DNA of 64,000 nucleotides from Sialis fuliginosa (Eukaryota > Arthropoda > Insecta > Megaloptera > Sialidae), in assembly GCA_961205875.1 (NCBI GenBank), contig OY540814.1, forward strand, positions 28,588,151 to 28,652,150, read 5' to 3'. This document shows, piece after piece, positions 31,300 through 41,925 of the stretch. The notes under the pieces were generated by a model. That model saw nothing but the letters and a program-made list of their open reading frames with translations, had not been told where the DNA came from and made no database searches. Made by a program: the position numbers and the translations under genes. Numbering within the stretch: position 1 is the stretch's first letter; every line of letters starts with the position of its first letter.

Positions 31300-31362
31300 T
31301 ACCTTTGGTGAATTTAGCACGAGGAAGCACTGTGCATTTACTTGACAGATGTTTTTTTTTAT
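31300..31362 (+). repeat. Family A tail fragment
   Basis: 'acctttggtgaatttagcac' and 'gaggaagcactgtgcattta' with 'cagatgtttt' match the 3' tail of family A. Confidence 0.85.
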
Positions 31363-32230
31363 TTGACATGTTATTATATATATTATTTTTCATCATATAA
31401 ATGTCATCTCAAAAAGTAAAATCAAATTTTTTTATCTTAATCACATTTATTTAGAGAAAAATAAAACAGATACATTTAAATGCGCAAATATCGAGATAAC
31501 ATGAAATTACGTACTCCATTATAATAGCCTAGGGCTTAGGGCGACTAACTATATCAAACCCTACTAGTATAGATAAACTAAACTAATTTTACCTAAAAAA
31601 AATTCGATAATTTCATTTATTTTATAAAATAATATAAAATATTTCAGTACGAAATAATATTTATAAAGCCAAAAATATTACTTCATATCAGCTATACCTA
31701 CTTATTTATATATTGAAAAAAAATATAATAGACATTTTTATCTGTCAAGTTTCAAATGCAATAATAAACGTTTAAAAAATATATTTACTCTGCGTCTAAA
31801 ATTTATATCTTTATTATCATATTATTACGAATTTCACCTATAAACTAAAGCAATAACAATAAAATCTGTTGTAATATACTTACAAAAGAAGTTTTTTTTA
31901 CTGTGCAATAATACATTTCATGTATTTTAATTTATGACGTCATTAAACCCTGATACACTATCACATCTTTAAAATTGTTTGGAGCTAAAAGGTAAACAAT
32001 GTAAATATATGTGTGTTTTTCTCTGGTAAAGTGGTTCCCACACTACAAGTCTATTTTGTTCAAAAGATACGAAAAACTTCGCATTTTCAGTAAACAAAAC
32101 CTTAATTGCACAGTATATTAAATGTATCCAACTATATATGTTTAGTATATGTTCCTTTTCATACTAAATATCTAACTTTAATTTAATTTTATAATTAATT
32201 AGCCGTTACTCTCACGTAGAATACAGGTTA
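31363..32230. other. AT-rich, nothing recognised
   Basis: No repeat, frame or site could be supported. Confidence 0.45.
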
Positions 32231-32233
32231 TGA

Positions 32234-32812
32234 CAGCGTTTCTCAACCTTTTAGTATTTGCGACCCAATTTTCAATCACAATTCTCATCCCCCCTCCCTA
32301 TACAATAATTTTCACTTAAAAAATTAAAAAAAAATGTTTTCACAAAATGGCGGCTGTTTGAAAAAAGTTTTGAATTTTTTAAAAATAGTAAAAAACAAAA
32401 TATTTACATAATTATAGTTCCAACAATAGAGGGATATATAATGAAGGTCCACACCAAATTTCAAGTTAATCGGTTTATTAGAACTTGAGAAATCCCGTCA
32501 GACGTATTAGAAAAAGTAGTTTCGAGAAAAACGCGTTTAATCATTAATCGGCGATTCCTGCTACATTGGGCCTTCTTTTTAAATAGCTATAACTCTGTAA
32601 ATATTTGAAATTTTAAAAATTCCTTTGGAGGATATATTTTTGAAGGTCTAATCTTTAATAAAATATGGAAGAAAAAAAATCGATATTTTCAAAATTCTAG
32701 ACTAGAATATCCCCGCAAGTCCTAAAAAAACATTTTTCGTGGTTTAACTCTTCAGGAATCTTTCTAAACTATCTTTATTACCAAAATTGAAGCTTTTTTT
32801 TCGTTGCTACCT
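32234..32812 (+). repeat. hAT-like left end followed by old repeat
   Basis: CAGCGTTTCTCAACCTTTTA at 32234 with 'gcgaccca' and 'catcccccctccct' looks like the left end of a hAT element. The following 500 bp ('ggtccacaccaaatttcaag', 'gagaaaaacgcgtttaa') is unassigned repeat-like sequence leading into the tandem array. No matching right end was found. Confidence 0.4.
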
Positions 32813-34662
32813 TAATTAAAGACCTTCGCGTGCTCCTTCCCTTTTTAAAAACAAGTTAAAACTAAAAAAACAAATTAAAACTCATACGCTAACAAAGAAG
32901 TAAATTGAATAGTTAATATCTCAGCTTGGCGCGATCGAAGAGACTCCAGTTTTTTTTTTTTTAAATGTAGCTTACACTATTATCTTTAAGAGCATCACGC
33001 ACTTAAAGACCTTCGCGTGCTCCTTCCTTTTTTAAAAACAAGTTAAAACTAAAAAAAACAAATTAAAACTCATACGCTAACAAAGAAGTAAATTGAATAG
33101 TTAATATCTCAGCTTGGAGCGATCGAAGAGACTCCAGTTTTTTTTTTAAATGTAGCTTACACTATTATCTTTAAGAGCATCACGCACTTAAAGACCTTCG
33201 CGTGCTCCTTCCCTTTTTAAAAACAAGTTAAAACTAAAAAAACAAATTAAAACTCATACGCTAACAAAGAAGTAAATTGAATAGTTAATATCTCAGCTTG
33301 GCGCGATCGAGGAGACTCCAGTTTTTTTTTAAAATGTAGCTTACACTATTATCTTTAAGAGCATCACGCACTTAAAGACCTTCGCGTGCTCCTTCCCTTT
33401 TTAAAAACAAGTTAAAACTAAAAAAAAAAAACAAATTAAAACTCATACGCTAACAAAGAAGTAAATTGAATAGTTAATATCTCAGCTTGGCGCGATCGAA
33501 GAGACTCCAGTTTTTTTTTAAAATGTAGCTTACACTATTATCTTTAAGAGCATCACACACTTAAAGACCTTCGCGTGCTCCTTCGCTTTTTAAAAACAAG
33601 TTAAAACTAAAAAAACAAATTAAAACTCATACGCTAACAAAGAAGTAAATTGAATAGTTAATATCTCAGCTTGGCGCGATCGAAGAGACTCCAGTTTTTT
33701 TTTAAAATGTAGCTTACACTATTATCTTTAAGAGCATCACGCACTTAAAGACCTTCGCGTGCTCGTTCCCTTTTTAAAAACAAGTTAAAACTAAAAAAAA
33801 AAAAACAAATTAAAACTCATACGCTAACAAAGAAGTAAATTGAATAGTTAATATCTCAGCTTGGCGCGATCGAAGAGACTCCAGTTTTTTTTTAAAATGT
33901 AGCTTACATTATTATCTTTAAGAGCATCACGCACTTAAAGACCTTCGCGTGCTCCTTCCCTTTTTAAAAACAAGTTAAAACTAAAAAAAAACAAATTAAA
34001 ACTCATACGCTAACAAAGAAGTAAATTGAATAGTTAATATCTCAGCTTGGCGCGATCGAAGAGACTCCAGTTTTTTTTTTAAATGTAGCTTACACTATTA
34101 TCTTTAAGAGCATCACGCACTTTAAGACCTTCGCGTGCTCCTTCCCTTTTTAAAAACAAGTTAAAACTAAAAAAAACAAATTAAAACTCATACGCTAACA
34201 AAGAAGTAAATTGAATAGTTAATATCTCAGCTTGGCGCGATCGAAGAGACTCCAGTTTTTTTTTTAAATGTAGCTTACACTATTATCTTTAAGAGCATCA
34301 CACACTTAAAGACCTTCGCGTGCTCCTTCGCTTTTTAAAAACAAGTTAAAACTAAAAAAACAAATTAAAACTCATACGCTAACAAAGAAGTAAATTGAAT
34401 AGTTAATATCTCAGCTTGGCGCGATCGAGGAGACTCCAGTTTTTTTTTAAATGTAGCTTACACTATTATCTTTAAGAGCATCACGCACTTAAAGACCTTC
34501 GCGTGCTCCTTCCCTTTGTAAAAACAAGTTAAAACTAAAAAAAAAACAAATTAAAACTCATACGCTAACAAAGAAGTAAATTGAATAGTTAATATCTCAG
34601 CTTGGCGCGATCGAGGAGACGCCAGTTTTTTTTTAAATTGTAGCTTACACTATTATCTTTAA
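32813..34662 (+). repeat. Tandem array: ten units of about 185 bp
   Basis: 'gaccttcgcgtgctccttcc' (or one-base variants) recurs at 32821, 33008, 33193, 33377, 33566, 33750, 33940, 34126, 34311 and 34494, so periods run from 183 to 190 bp. Length differences come mostly from A and T runs in the unit. Every unit has 'actcatacgctaacaaagaa', 'atctcagcttggcgcgatcg' and 'tgtagcttacactattatct'. Units are very alike, so the expansion is young or homogenised. Unlike a CRISPR array, the whole unit repeats and there are no unique spacers. Confidence 0.97.
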
Positions 34663-34702
34663 TCTACAATTGTATACGCTTTAATTTTAATGATCTTATT
34701 TA

Positions 34703-35642
34703 GGTTTCCGTAGAAAACTAGGAAACCTTATAGTTTCGCCATGTCCGTCCGTCCGTCCTCAAAAATTTTAAGCCGATTAAGATGAAATTTGGTATACAGA
34801 CGAAGACTGATAACCCAAAAACAGAAATGATAATATTTTTGAAAAATAATTTTTTTTGGACCCCCTTTCCATAGACTGAAAAGTATTTTCAAAAAAAAAA
34901 AAATTCACTTAATCCATTAAGTGGGGAGTCTTTAGATAGGTCTCCTAAAATGCAATAAAAAATGCAATATGACATTTTGATTTTAACCCTTCAGTCATGA
35001 TATAATTGCGTTCAAAGTCGTGATAAAAGCGTTCCTCCCACCCTAATTTCTAAACTATCAATTTAAAAAATCTGAAAAAAATTCATGAATGTAGCCTTTA
35101 ATTAGTACTTCCACTGAAAATTATAACGAACACTGCCAAAATTATTTTGGCCCCCACTCCCATTGACTGAAAAATGAACTCACAATTTTTTTTTCACATA
35201 TCCCATTTAATGTGATGTCATTGGATAGGTATCCTAAAATGCAACAAAAAATGTTAAATGATCTTTTGATTTTAACCCTTCAGTCACGATATATTTGCAT
35301 TTAAATGTCGTTATCAGAGCGTCCCCCCCCCCCTTAATTTCTAAACTATCTTTTCAAAAAATCTGAAAAAAATTCAGAATGTAGCTTTCACTGAAAATTA
35401 TAACGAACACTGTCAAAATTATTTTGGACCCCCTCCCATAGACTGAAAATTGTTCTCAAATTTTTTTTCACTTAACCCATTGAGTGGGGTATCTTTAGAT
35501 AGGTCTCCTAAAATGAAACAAAAAATGTTATATGACCTTTTGATTTTAACCCTTCAGTCACGATATATTTGCATTTAAATGTCGTTATCAGAGCGTCCGT
35601 TGAAATAATTCTTGTTTATAAATCGTAATGACTACGGAAACC
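34703..35642 (+). mobile_element. Element bounded by GGTTTCCGTAG, with three internal units
   Basis: GGTTTCCGTAG (34703) and CTACGGAAACC (35642) are perfect inverted ends. Inside is a CCGTC run and 'aagatgaaatttggtataca'. Three direct units of about 280-290 bp then begin 'ggacccc' at 34858, 35149 (diverged) and 35426, each with 'taggt', 'cctaaaatg' and 'ttgattttaacccttcagtc'. This type of repeat, with 'cgtgctcaacacgcacttgg' just outside (35650), is familiar to me from insects. Confidence 0.75.
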
Positions 35643-35689
35643 TATCATGTGCGTGCTCAACACGCACTTGGCCATTTTTTTTGTTCTTT

Positions 35690-35747
35690 AATCTGCTGCG
35701 AGACCCCGGGGCACTACCCCGGCTTCCCCGGTGATAGTTACGGCCCT
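35690..35747 (+). repeat. hAT right-end fragment
   Basis: 'gaccccggggcactacccc' followed by 'agttacggccctg' matches the right end of the inner hAT element at 56589-56956. The rest of the element is missing. Confidence 0.6.
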
Positions 35748-35849
35748 GTTTATTTCTAGAACATAAAAAATGAATAAATCAATTACATTGGCCTCCAAAC
35801 ATGCCGCCAAACTTACAAAGTTAGCTTTGTGCGTATTAAATATTGAAGG

Positions 35850-36110
35850 TAGCAGAACCTCTCCGCTAGTATTACTCTAATGGCTGACAAACCCTGCCGG
35901 TAAGTGGGCGTCCTCAGCAGGGCGTGACGTCAGATATGGGACAAATGGCCATTATGTATGAAGATGAGTGACGTTACGCTACCTTGGTCTCCACGCTGTG
36001 CGCTCACAGAGAGAATTATGAACATACTTTAGGCCGCGAAGGGAAAGCAACGGCGATACCAGTTAGAACCTTGACTTCTCGTTTCCGTGCGTGTGTGTGT
36101 GTGTGGAAGA
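35850..36110. promoter_or_regulatory. CpG-richer low-copy block with CRE site
   Basis: TGACGTCA lies at 35925-35932 and TGACGTTA at about 35970. Further on are 'ccttggtctccacgctgtgc' and a short GT run (36090-36104). The donor-like 'cggtaagtgg' at 35899 fits G|GTAAGT. No copy exists elsewhere in the window. A regulatory role is inference. Confidence 0.3.
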
Positions 36111-36225
36111 GACACGTGTAGAAGAAGAGATACGTGGATGCGTAAAATAAGAAAAAAATATGATAAAAGTTTTATCGTAAAACTATAGTTGAAAAAACAG
36201 ACAAAAAAATGATTATATTTTTGTA

Positions 36226-36310
36226 CAGTGGAACCTCGTTAATACGTTAACGAAGGGACAGGAGGGGGGATACGTACTAACGAGAAAAAATACTAATTAA
36301 ATATTTAATC
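36226..36310 (+). repeat. pogo-like end fragment
   Basis: CAGTGGAACCTCGTTAATAC after TA at 36223-36225 is a typical pogo/Tigger terminus, with 'cgtactaacgag' as an inverted subterminal motif. The other end is not present. Confidence 0.55.
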
Positions 36311-36534
36311 TTATGGAAGAATGCCGAAACCTAAATAAAACGTAGGGTCAACTGGGGTAAAAGTGAAACAAAATACAAATCTTTCATGTTTTTTGACAGT
36401 TAACGATACAAATTCATACTTTAATTTTTTCTACTAGATGCGGTTATGAATAACCATTACGTCATTTGAACTGTACGATACAACACGGACTTTAAAAATG
36501 AGAAAAGTGTGTTTCATTTTTAACCTCTAGTTTG

Positions 36535-36850
36535 GGAAAAAGTGAAACAGGCCTCTAATGGAAAATATTTCTCGAAAAATTAAAAGAAAAGCTACTTTGG
36601 CAAGTTTGATTTATCTTCTTTGTGGCATATCAATGTGAAATTGTAACTTTAATTAATATCTGAGCTATACAGAAAGTTATGTGCAAAGAATTAAAATTTA
36701 ATTCACACGTTTTGACATCGACTAACAGACATTGACTAACAGGGTGAAGGGGTGATACATCACTTATTAGGCGATTCATATTTTCAGGTCGCTTTAACAA
36801 ACCTTTAATGATGATGTCAGTTTTTATAATTCTCCTATAAATTTTTTTTT
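36535..36850 (-). repeat. Family E, inverted copy
   Basis: It is the reverse of 7660-7942. It carries an extra 'cattgactaacag' (about 36728) relative to the first copy. A 78-codon minus frame (36630-36866) is partly shared with the 7.7-kb copy in translation, but the DNA is equally similar. Confidence 0.7.
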
Positions 36851-36961
36851 TTAAGTTTTTGTTCACAAGAATAAATCTTTGTTTGCTCTTTGAAACAAAC
36901 TTTTACTTTTGAATGTACAATTTTTTTTTTCACCGGCATACACTAGTTTAAAGATTTTGTT

Positions 36962-37405
36962 ATAAGGTACTAGCACCAGTCTTGGATATGACTCCAGTAA
37001 TGGCTTTTTTTAATTAAATGTATTAGAAATATTTGTTGATATTTGAATACTACCATTTCTGAATATTAATCTATATACATTAAACTGTCTTACAGCGTGA
37101 TTTGATCACATGAGGCCAATAGGTGTCAAAATGGTGGACATTTAAACTTATTATTAGTATAATTGATTTATTAATTATTGTATTATCATTGCAACTACTT
37201 TACATTGTTTAATATTTGATGATTCTTTCTTTTATATCTTTTGAGTCGTAGTACTTATCATTTTGTAATAATTAACAAGTGTCCATTACTGGAGAAAAAA
37301 CATAAATTAAATAAATTAGAAACTATATTTTCTGACTTTGGTAATTAAATTGATTAAATAAAGAGTTACTTATTTTATTAGTAACATGAGTTGATGAGAA
37401 TTACA
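36962..37405 (+). mobile_element. Family G copy (ATAAGGTACTGGCACCA), right end missing
   Basis: It starts 'ataaggtactagcaccagtc' with 'ttggatatgac' and runs colinear, inverted, with 57290-57765, through 'gtgatttgatcacatgaggc' and 'agtgtccattactggag'. Confidence 0.7.
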
Positions 37406-37439
37406 AAAAATAATCCCGTCAATCACAAAAACAGTAAAC

Positions 37440-37726
37440 CTTGCTCTTATAGCGGCCAGCAATTCATAAAAACGCAATTACATTGTCCAGTAGTAAAATA
37501 AACAATAATAACAATAAAAAAGTGATACGTGGCGATATTAGTCGAGTACAATATTGATGATGTAAAGATTGAGTCGACAAGCGTCCCTCGTCGACCAATT
37601 TCCTCCATGAATATCGATTTCAATGACAACGGCAGCTACGTGCTCACTGAATGGACGCAATTGACTACGAATTGGTTCATTCGCCGGTGCATTGTCGTGT
37701 TTGTATGTGTGTGTGTGTGTGTATGA
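37440..37726 (+). other. Low-copy block, possible coding exon
   Basis: A plus frame is open from GTG at 37529 to 37726, ending in a GT microsatellite. Codons are more balanced than the surroundings and the product is mixed and hydrophilic (it includes VEYNIDDVKIES and PRRPISSMNIDF). An acceptor-like 'gatattag' ends at 37543 and a donor-like GTATGT follows 'gtcgtgttt' at about 37701, which would give an exon of about 157 bp. I do not recognise the peptide. This is one of the few stretches that could be a host exon, and it remains weak. Confidence 0.25.
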
Positions 37727-38140
37727 GTGAGTGTTGAGTCAGTCCAATGTAACGTAATTTGTATGTACAATGCTGTTTATTGCAGGCACAGACCGACAGT
37801 AATTATTTGTTTTATAACAAAATCACTCGTGATGTTGGTGTTGGTATTTTGTTTATTAGAAATCATGTATTGGTTTTGTCGAAATAATAAAAAGTAGTGT
37901 CATAATTTGTAGGTGTATCTAAGGATAATAGTGCACCCAACTCGATATTGAAATTACAGGGTCCGCGTAGAAAAACAAATACACTTTTTTACTAAAATTG
38001 TTTGTTCTAACACGAATTCAAAAAAAAAATTAATTATAAAAAAATTCAAATTCTTACAGTCTTAGAAAAATGCATAATTTTTTATACGGTTTTCGTTACG
38101 TGTAAAAAATAATTTGGGTGTATTTGACACTATTCATTTT
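37727..38140. other. Unassigned
   Basis: AT-rich apart from the GT run end. Nothing was recognised. Confidence 0.4.
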
Positions 38141-38144
38141 AATA

Positions 38145-38370
38145 TTATAAATGCAAAAGTGTGTCTGTCTCTCTGTTTGTTACTTATTCACGGCTAAATT
38201 GTTAGATCGATCTTAATAAAATTTGCATCCTAAAAAAGGACATAGGACATTCTTTTAACGACTATCATAACAGAAATCTGTACTATGTAACCTTCTTCCG
38301 ATTTTTCTTCTTCATGGGTTTTATGTCTCCTACCTAACCTAACTTCCATACGCGGGTAACAACTAGTTGA
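38145..38370 (+). repeat. Family C repeat
   Basis: 'aatattataaatgcaaaagt' and 'gtgtctgtctctctgtttgt', then 'gatcgatcttaataaaattt' and 'aaaggacataggaca', give the standard order of this arthropod repeat. The motif 'cgactatcataacagaaatc' follows. Confidence 0.65.
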
Positions 38371-38605
38371 AAATTAGTTCTAAAATGATGTAAAAATTAT
38401 AGTATATATTAGAAATGGTTTTTTCACCCCTCTACCCTCCTATTTGTCACGCTGCATCACATTTTTTCAAACCCATACCTAATAATACGCCACAAAACCT
38501 GTACCCCCCACCCCCCGAAATAAATGATTATTTTTGAACAAAGAAAATTGTCAATTGATAATTAAAAACAATATATCGCGACTGATAAATAAAATCTATA
38601 GTTTA

Positions 38606-38872
38606 AAAAACATCTGCCAAGTAAATGCACAGTGCTTCCTCGTGCTAAATTCACCAAAGGTAGTTAATTATTCAACAATTTAATTAAAAAGCGATAGTGT
38701 TTAGATTGCCTAGAATTGGTTAACCATTTAATTTTTATATAAATTTTACTAAAAAATCTTAATTCGAAATTTTTCTTAAAACGCACCTGATTATTTTTTT
38801 GTATATTTTTAATTTTTTGACAATTTCTAAATCTAAATTTATGCAAATGTCAAAATGACATTTAATATGGCC
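38606..38872 (-). repeat. Family A, inverted copy
   Basis: It runs from 'aacatctgccaagtaaatgc' and 'acagtgcttcctcgtgctaa' to 'gtcaaaatgacatttaatat', in reverse order of 220-460. Confidence 0.9.
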
Positions 38873-39406
38873 AATAATATCGGTTCAGTGGTTCACGAGT
38901 TATGCGTGTTACAAGGATTCAGGGGACAGACGGACAGATAGACAGACATGGAACGAAAAGTGTTTGTCTTGACGTGAAACGGAAAGATAAATTTAAAATA
39001 TTGAAATTTTTTTTGTCTCAATCTGAAACGATCACAAAGCTTCTCGTATCTTCGATATTTGCGAGGAGCAATATCTTATTTCTTATTCCATTTAAATAAT
39101 TTCCAGTTTGTTAACTCCTCAACGGAAAAGTAAAGTGGATCCCATGATATTTATACTATTTATTTTAATGCAAGAACATTCTTTATACAAATATGTTGCA
39201 ACAAAACAAAGTTAGTAAAGAATAACCCCACACTATGAGTCACGTTTCCCCTATTTCCTACAGGAACGCGCGACCCCGCGGTCACTTCCCGAACAGAATG
39301 TCCTGCGCTTCTTTTATCCTGGTCAGTCCTGCAGGAGTGTGTGTATATATATGAACTTCCTGTTTCTTTGAATAGGTACCTAGACATATAGACATATAGC
39401 AGTGGG
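38873..39406. other. Repeat edge, then a low-copy block
   Basis: 'cggttcagtggttcacgagt' with 'acggacagatagacagacat' (38883-38950) is repeat-like. The block 39225-39360 has more GC, an acceptor-like 'tttcccctatttcctacag' ending at 39262 and an open frame for about 35 codons after it. No donor or domain confirms an exon. Confidence 0.3.
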
Positions 39407-39882
39407 CAGTGGAGTGGCTAGGATTTTATAATGGGGAATAAAAAAAATGTTATGTAATTTCTAGGTTACATTATAGTCACGTCAACGAATTAAGCCTTTT
39501 GGTTCGAAGTCCTCAAGAACATTTAATGATTTTTTTTTAATTTTGTTTTTTTATATTATTTAAAATTAGAAACCTTTTGGAACGGGGACCCCTGGGAAAT
39601 TCACCCAAAACAAAAAGAACAGGACCCATTTGATAGAGAATGAAATTTACTATAAAAAATAATAAAGTTGGGCTGTTAATTTTAATGATTCTATTTTTTA
39701 ATAAACCAATAAAAGCTTCATTTACCAAAACACTTTTTTTTCGAAACTTCAATTTATATTTAAAAAAAAAAAACAAAGAAATTATAATATTTAGAAAAAA
39801 AAATTTTATTGTACGAAATATCAAAAAGAGGTTTTATATTGTATATGTGTGTATTTTTAAACCCCCACAGACTGCGCCACTG
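39407..39882 (+). mobile_element. Possible hAT-like MITE, no target duplication seen
   Basis: CAGTGGAGTGGCTAGG at the left and CAGTGGCGCAGTCTG (inverse of the right end) agree in their first six bases and several later ones. The flanking 8-mers do not match. Overlapping frames on both strands (39537-39824 and 39640-39885) are AT-rich openings. Confidence 0.4.
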
Positions 39883-40229
39883 TAGCTAGCTGGTGGCTAT
39901 CAACTGTAACGACCGTATTGTATTAATCACTCTATACGCTCATTTATTTGCAAGGAATTTATTTGAACTTTATTGAATTCTTCTGGAACGGAAATTTATT
40001 GTGTACTCGATGTACGTAGGGCTTAAGGGATACTTTGTATGTAATGATTTATAAAGAATAATATTATTGTTTATTATTTCGTTTACATTTTTGTAATGTA
40101 GTTAGGGCTGTGAAACTGAGCGTACATACAATAAATATCTATTACGGTGATTTAGATAAAATTTTACAAATATGTGACTACACTAATTAATATTTTTTCT
40201 TGAAATTATATAAAAATCTTTTTTTATTT

Positions 40230-40955
40230 TTTATTTGTTTCCAAGGCAACATGAATTAATGTATTAATTAGTATTTCAAATTCAAATTTTGAGAGTGTTT
40301 TTCAACATTAAATGGCTTTTTAGGCACGTACAAATAATAAATGTCCTCTAATGTACCAAGTCTTATCAAAATTAGTGAGATAATACTCGCAATGTTCATT
40401 TTTTAGACGAAAAAAGTTACAAAATTTCAAATATTTCCAAAACCTCTAATCCGATTAGCACCAAAATTAATAGGTCTGGAGTACTCACTGAGACAAATAT
40501 TTTCCACAAAAATAATTCAGATCGGTGCATTTTTACAGTAGTTATCGTGAACGAAAAAAAATTCTACATCCTAACACACAGACACACGCACAGCCGCCAT
40601 GCGGAAATTAACTTTTCTTTACGTTTTGAAGTTAGTACAATCATAATTTGTCGTTTTCTCGGACACGATTTCTCGATGGTATTACAATACTTCCATTTCT
40701 TTCAGAACATGAAAGTAAAAAAGTATTAATAAAATTAAATAAATTATCAACCTTAAGGTTTTTTTCTTGGCATAATTCATGGTATTATGTGTAATTTTCA
40801 TATATCAAGTTAGATTTTGCAGATATTAAATTTAAAATTACAGAATTTGCAGCTTCTGATATCTCTGGTGGTGCACATTTATGTTCTTTTTCAGTATCAC
40901 CACTTATCCATCTTATATTATAGATTAACAAATTAAGAAACACATTTTAATTAGT
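40230..40955 (+). repeat. Family D copy plus shared flank
   Basis: The colinear match to 17820-18560 runs from 'ttgtttccaaggcaacatga' through the family D right end (AGAACATGAAAGT, 40704-40716) and on through 'cagcttctgatatctctggt' to 'tatccatcttatattatag'. The left hairpin part is absent. A second family D end, 'cagaacatggaagt', follows at 40976-40989. Confidence 0.85.
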
Positions 40956-41239
40956 ATTGTAACTTCCATTTCTTTCAGAACATGGAAGTGTAAAAATCAC
41001 ATTAATAAAACTAATGAATTTTGGCAAAAATACATACATATAAAACAGATATTGCTTATTTGTGAACCTCCTCCCTTTTTTGAAGTCTATTAAAGACTCT
41101 GATGGTGATAACATAGCTATTGAAACCTCTTACAATTATATAGTTAGGAGATTTGTATTTGATACAAACCACTAGATCGCATTATCTTAAAGAAAACAAT
41201 TTGGGTTAGTAAACAAAACAAAAGTAAGACAAAAAACAG

Positions 41240-41530
41240 TTTGTTCCGACCAATCACATCGCACCTGGCGTCGACACGCATCTTACGTTCTCTCACCTGG
41301 CGCACACGGTTACCTGTGATTGGTCGCGGTGGTCCAACGCGTCACGTGCACCGCGCGCACCTGCCAGGTGAGTCGCCGCCGCACACTCTATTGGCGTCGC
41401 GCGCTCGACCCGCCCTCTATCGGCTCTCACGCAGGTGCGACGCGTTCTGATTGGTCCGCGGCGCAAGGTGCGAGACGCCAGGTATCGTATTGCAGGTGCG
41501 TGCTCGCTAGCGGAGGCGTTTTGTGTTTGA
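41240..41530. promoter_or_regulatory. CpG-rich block with E-boxes and CCAAT boxes
   Basis: In about 260 bp there are six CACCTG/CAGGTG E-boxes (41262, 41294, 41358, 41365, 41432, 41493) and one CACGTG (41343). There are four CCAAT/ATTGG boxes (41250, 41319, 41390, 41450). CpG is dense, in contrast to the AT-rich DNA on both sides. CAGGTG is bound by Snail/ZEB-type and some bHLH factors; CCAAT is bound by NF-Y. CAG|GTGAGT at 41365-41373 would be an excellent plus-strand splice donor, so a first exon is possible. There is no TATA box. It has no match elsewhere in the window. The two long frames here (41241-41450 and 41320-41571) are what GC-rich DNA gives by chance. Confidence 0.5.
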
Positions 41531-41569
41531 TTCGAGCTGCTATATTGGTTTTTCTAATCGGTATACCTT

Positions 41570-41835
41570 AACATATAAGAAATATATAATTAACTTATAT
41601 AATAATATATGTTACATATAATAAATATATAAAAATGGCATATATTATATTCAACATATAAAAAATATATAATTAACTTATATATTAATATATATGTAAC
41701 ATAAAAAATATATATAAAACTTATATGAAAATCGGCCAATTTTGATCTATGTAACTTATAAATTCTTTATATTAAACAAATATGTCTTATATATATGTTA
41801 AACTTATATATATTTCCATTTCTTAATTATAATCT
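41570..41835. repeat. TA-rich low-complexity tract
   Basis: 'atatataattaacttatata' occurs twice (about 41583 and 41667) within almost pure A/T sequence, giving a diverged duplication of about 85 bp. A family G fragment follows at 41836-41925. Confidence 0.7.
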
Positions 41836-41925
41836 ATATATGTACATTTAACTGTCTTGCAGCGTGATTTGGTGATAATCGGCCAATAGGTGTCAACATG
41901 GTGGACATCATCATTTTGTAGCAAC

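Noticed and set aside
32813-34662. Considered as a CRISPR-like or regulatory repeat array
   Set aside because: The whole unit of about 185 bp is repeated with no unique spacers, and the context is eukaryotic. It is a satellite-type array.
36630-36866. Minus frame partly shared with the 7.7-kb copy, considered as a conserved small protein
   Set aside because: It belongs to repeat family E. Only two copies are visible and they are too similar at DNA level to test for protein constraint.
39407-39882. Treated at first as a certain hAT insertion
   Set aside because: The ends look right but no matching 8-bp flanks could be found with either possible start (39400 or 39407), so it is kept only as a candidate.
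41241-41571. Two overlapping frames in the CpG-rich block
   Set aside because: GC-rich DNA lacks stop codons by chance. The frames overlap in different registers and show no recognisable motif.
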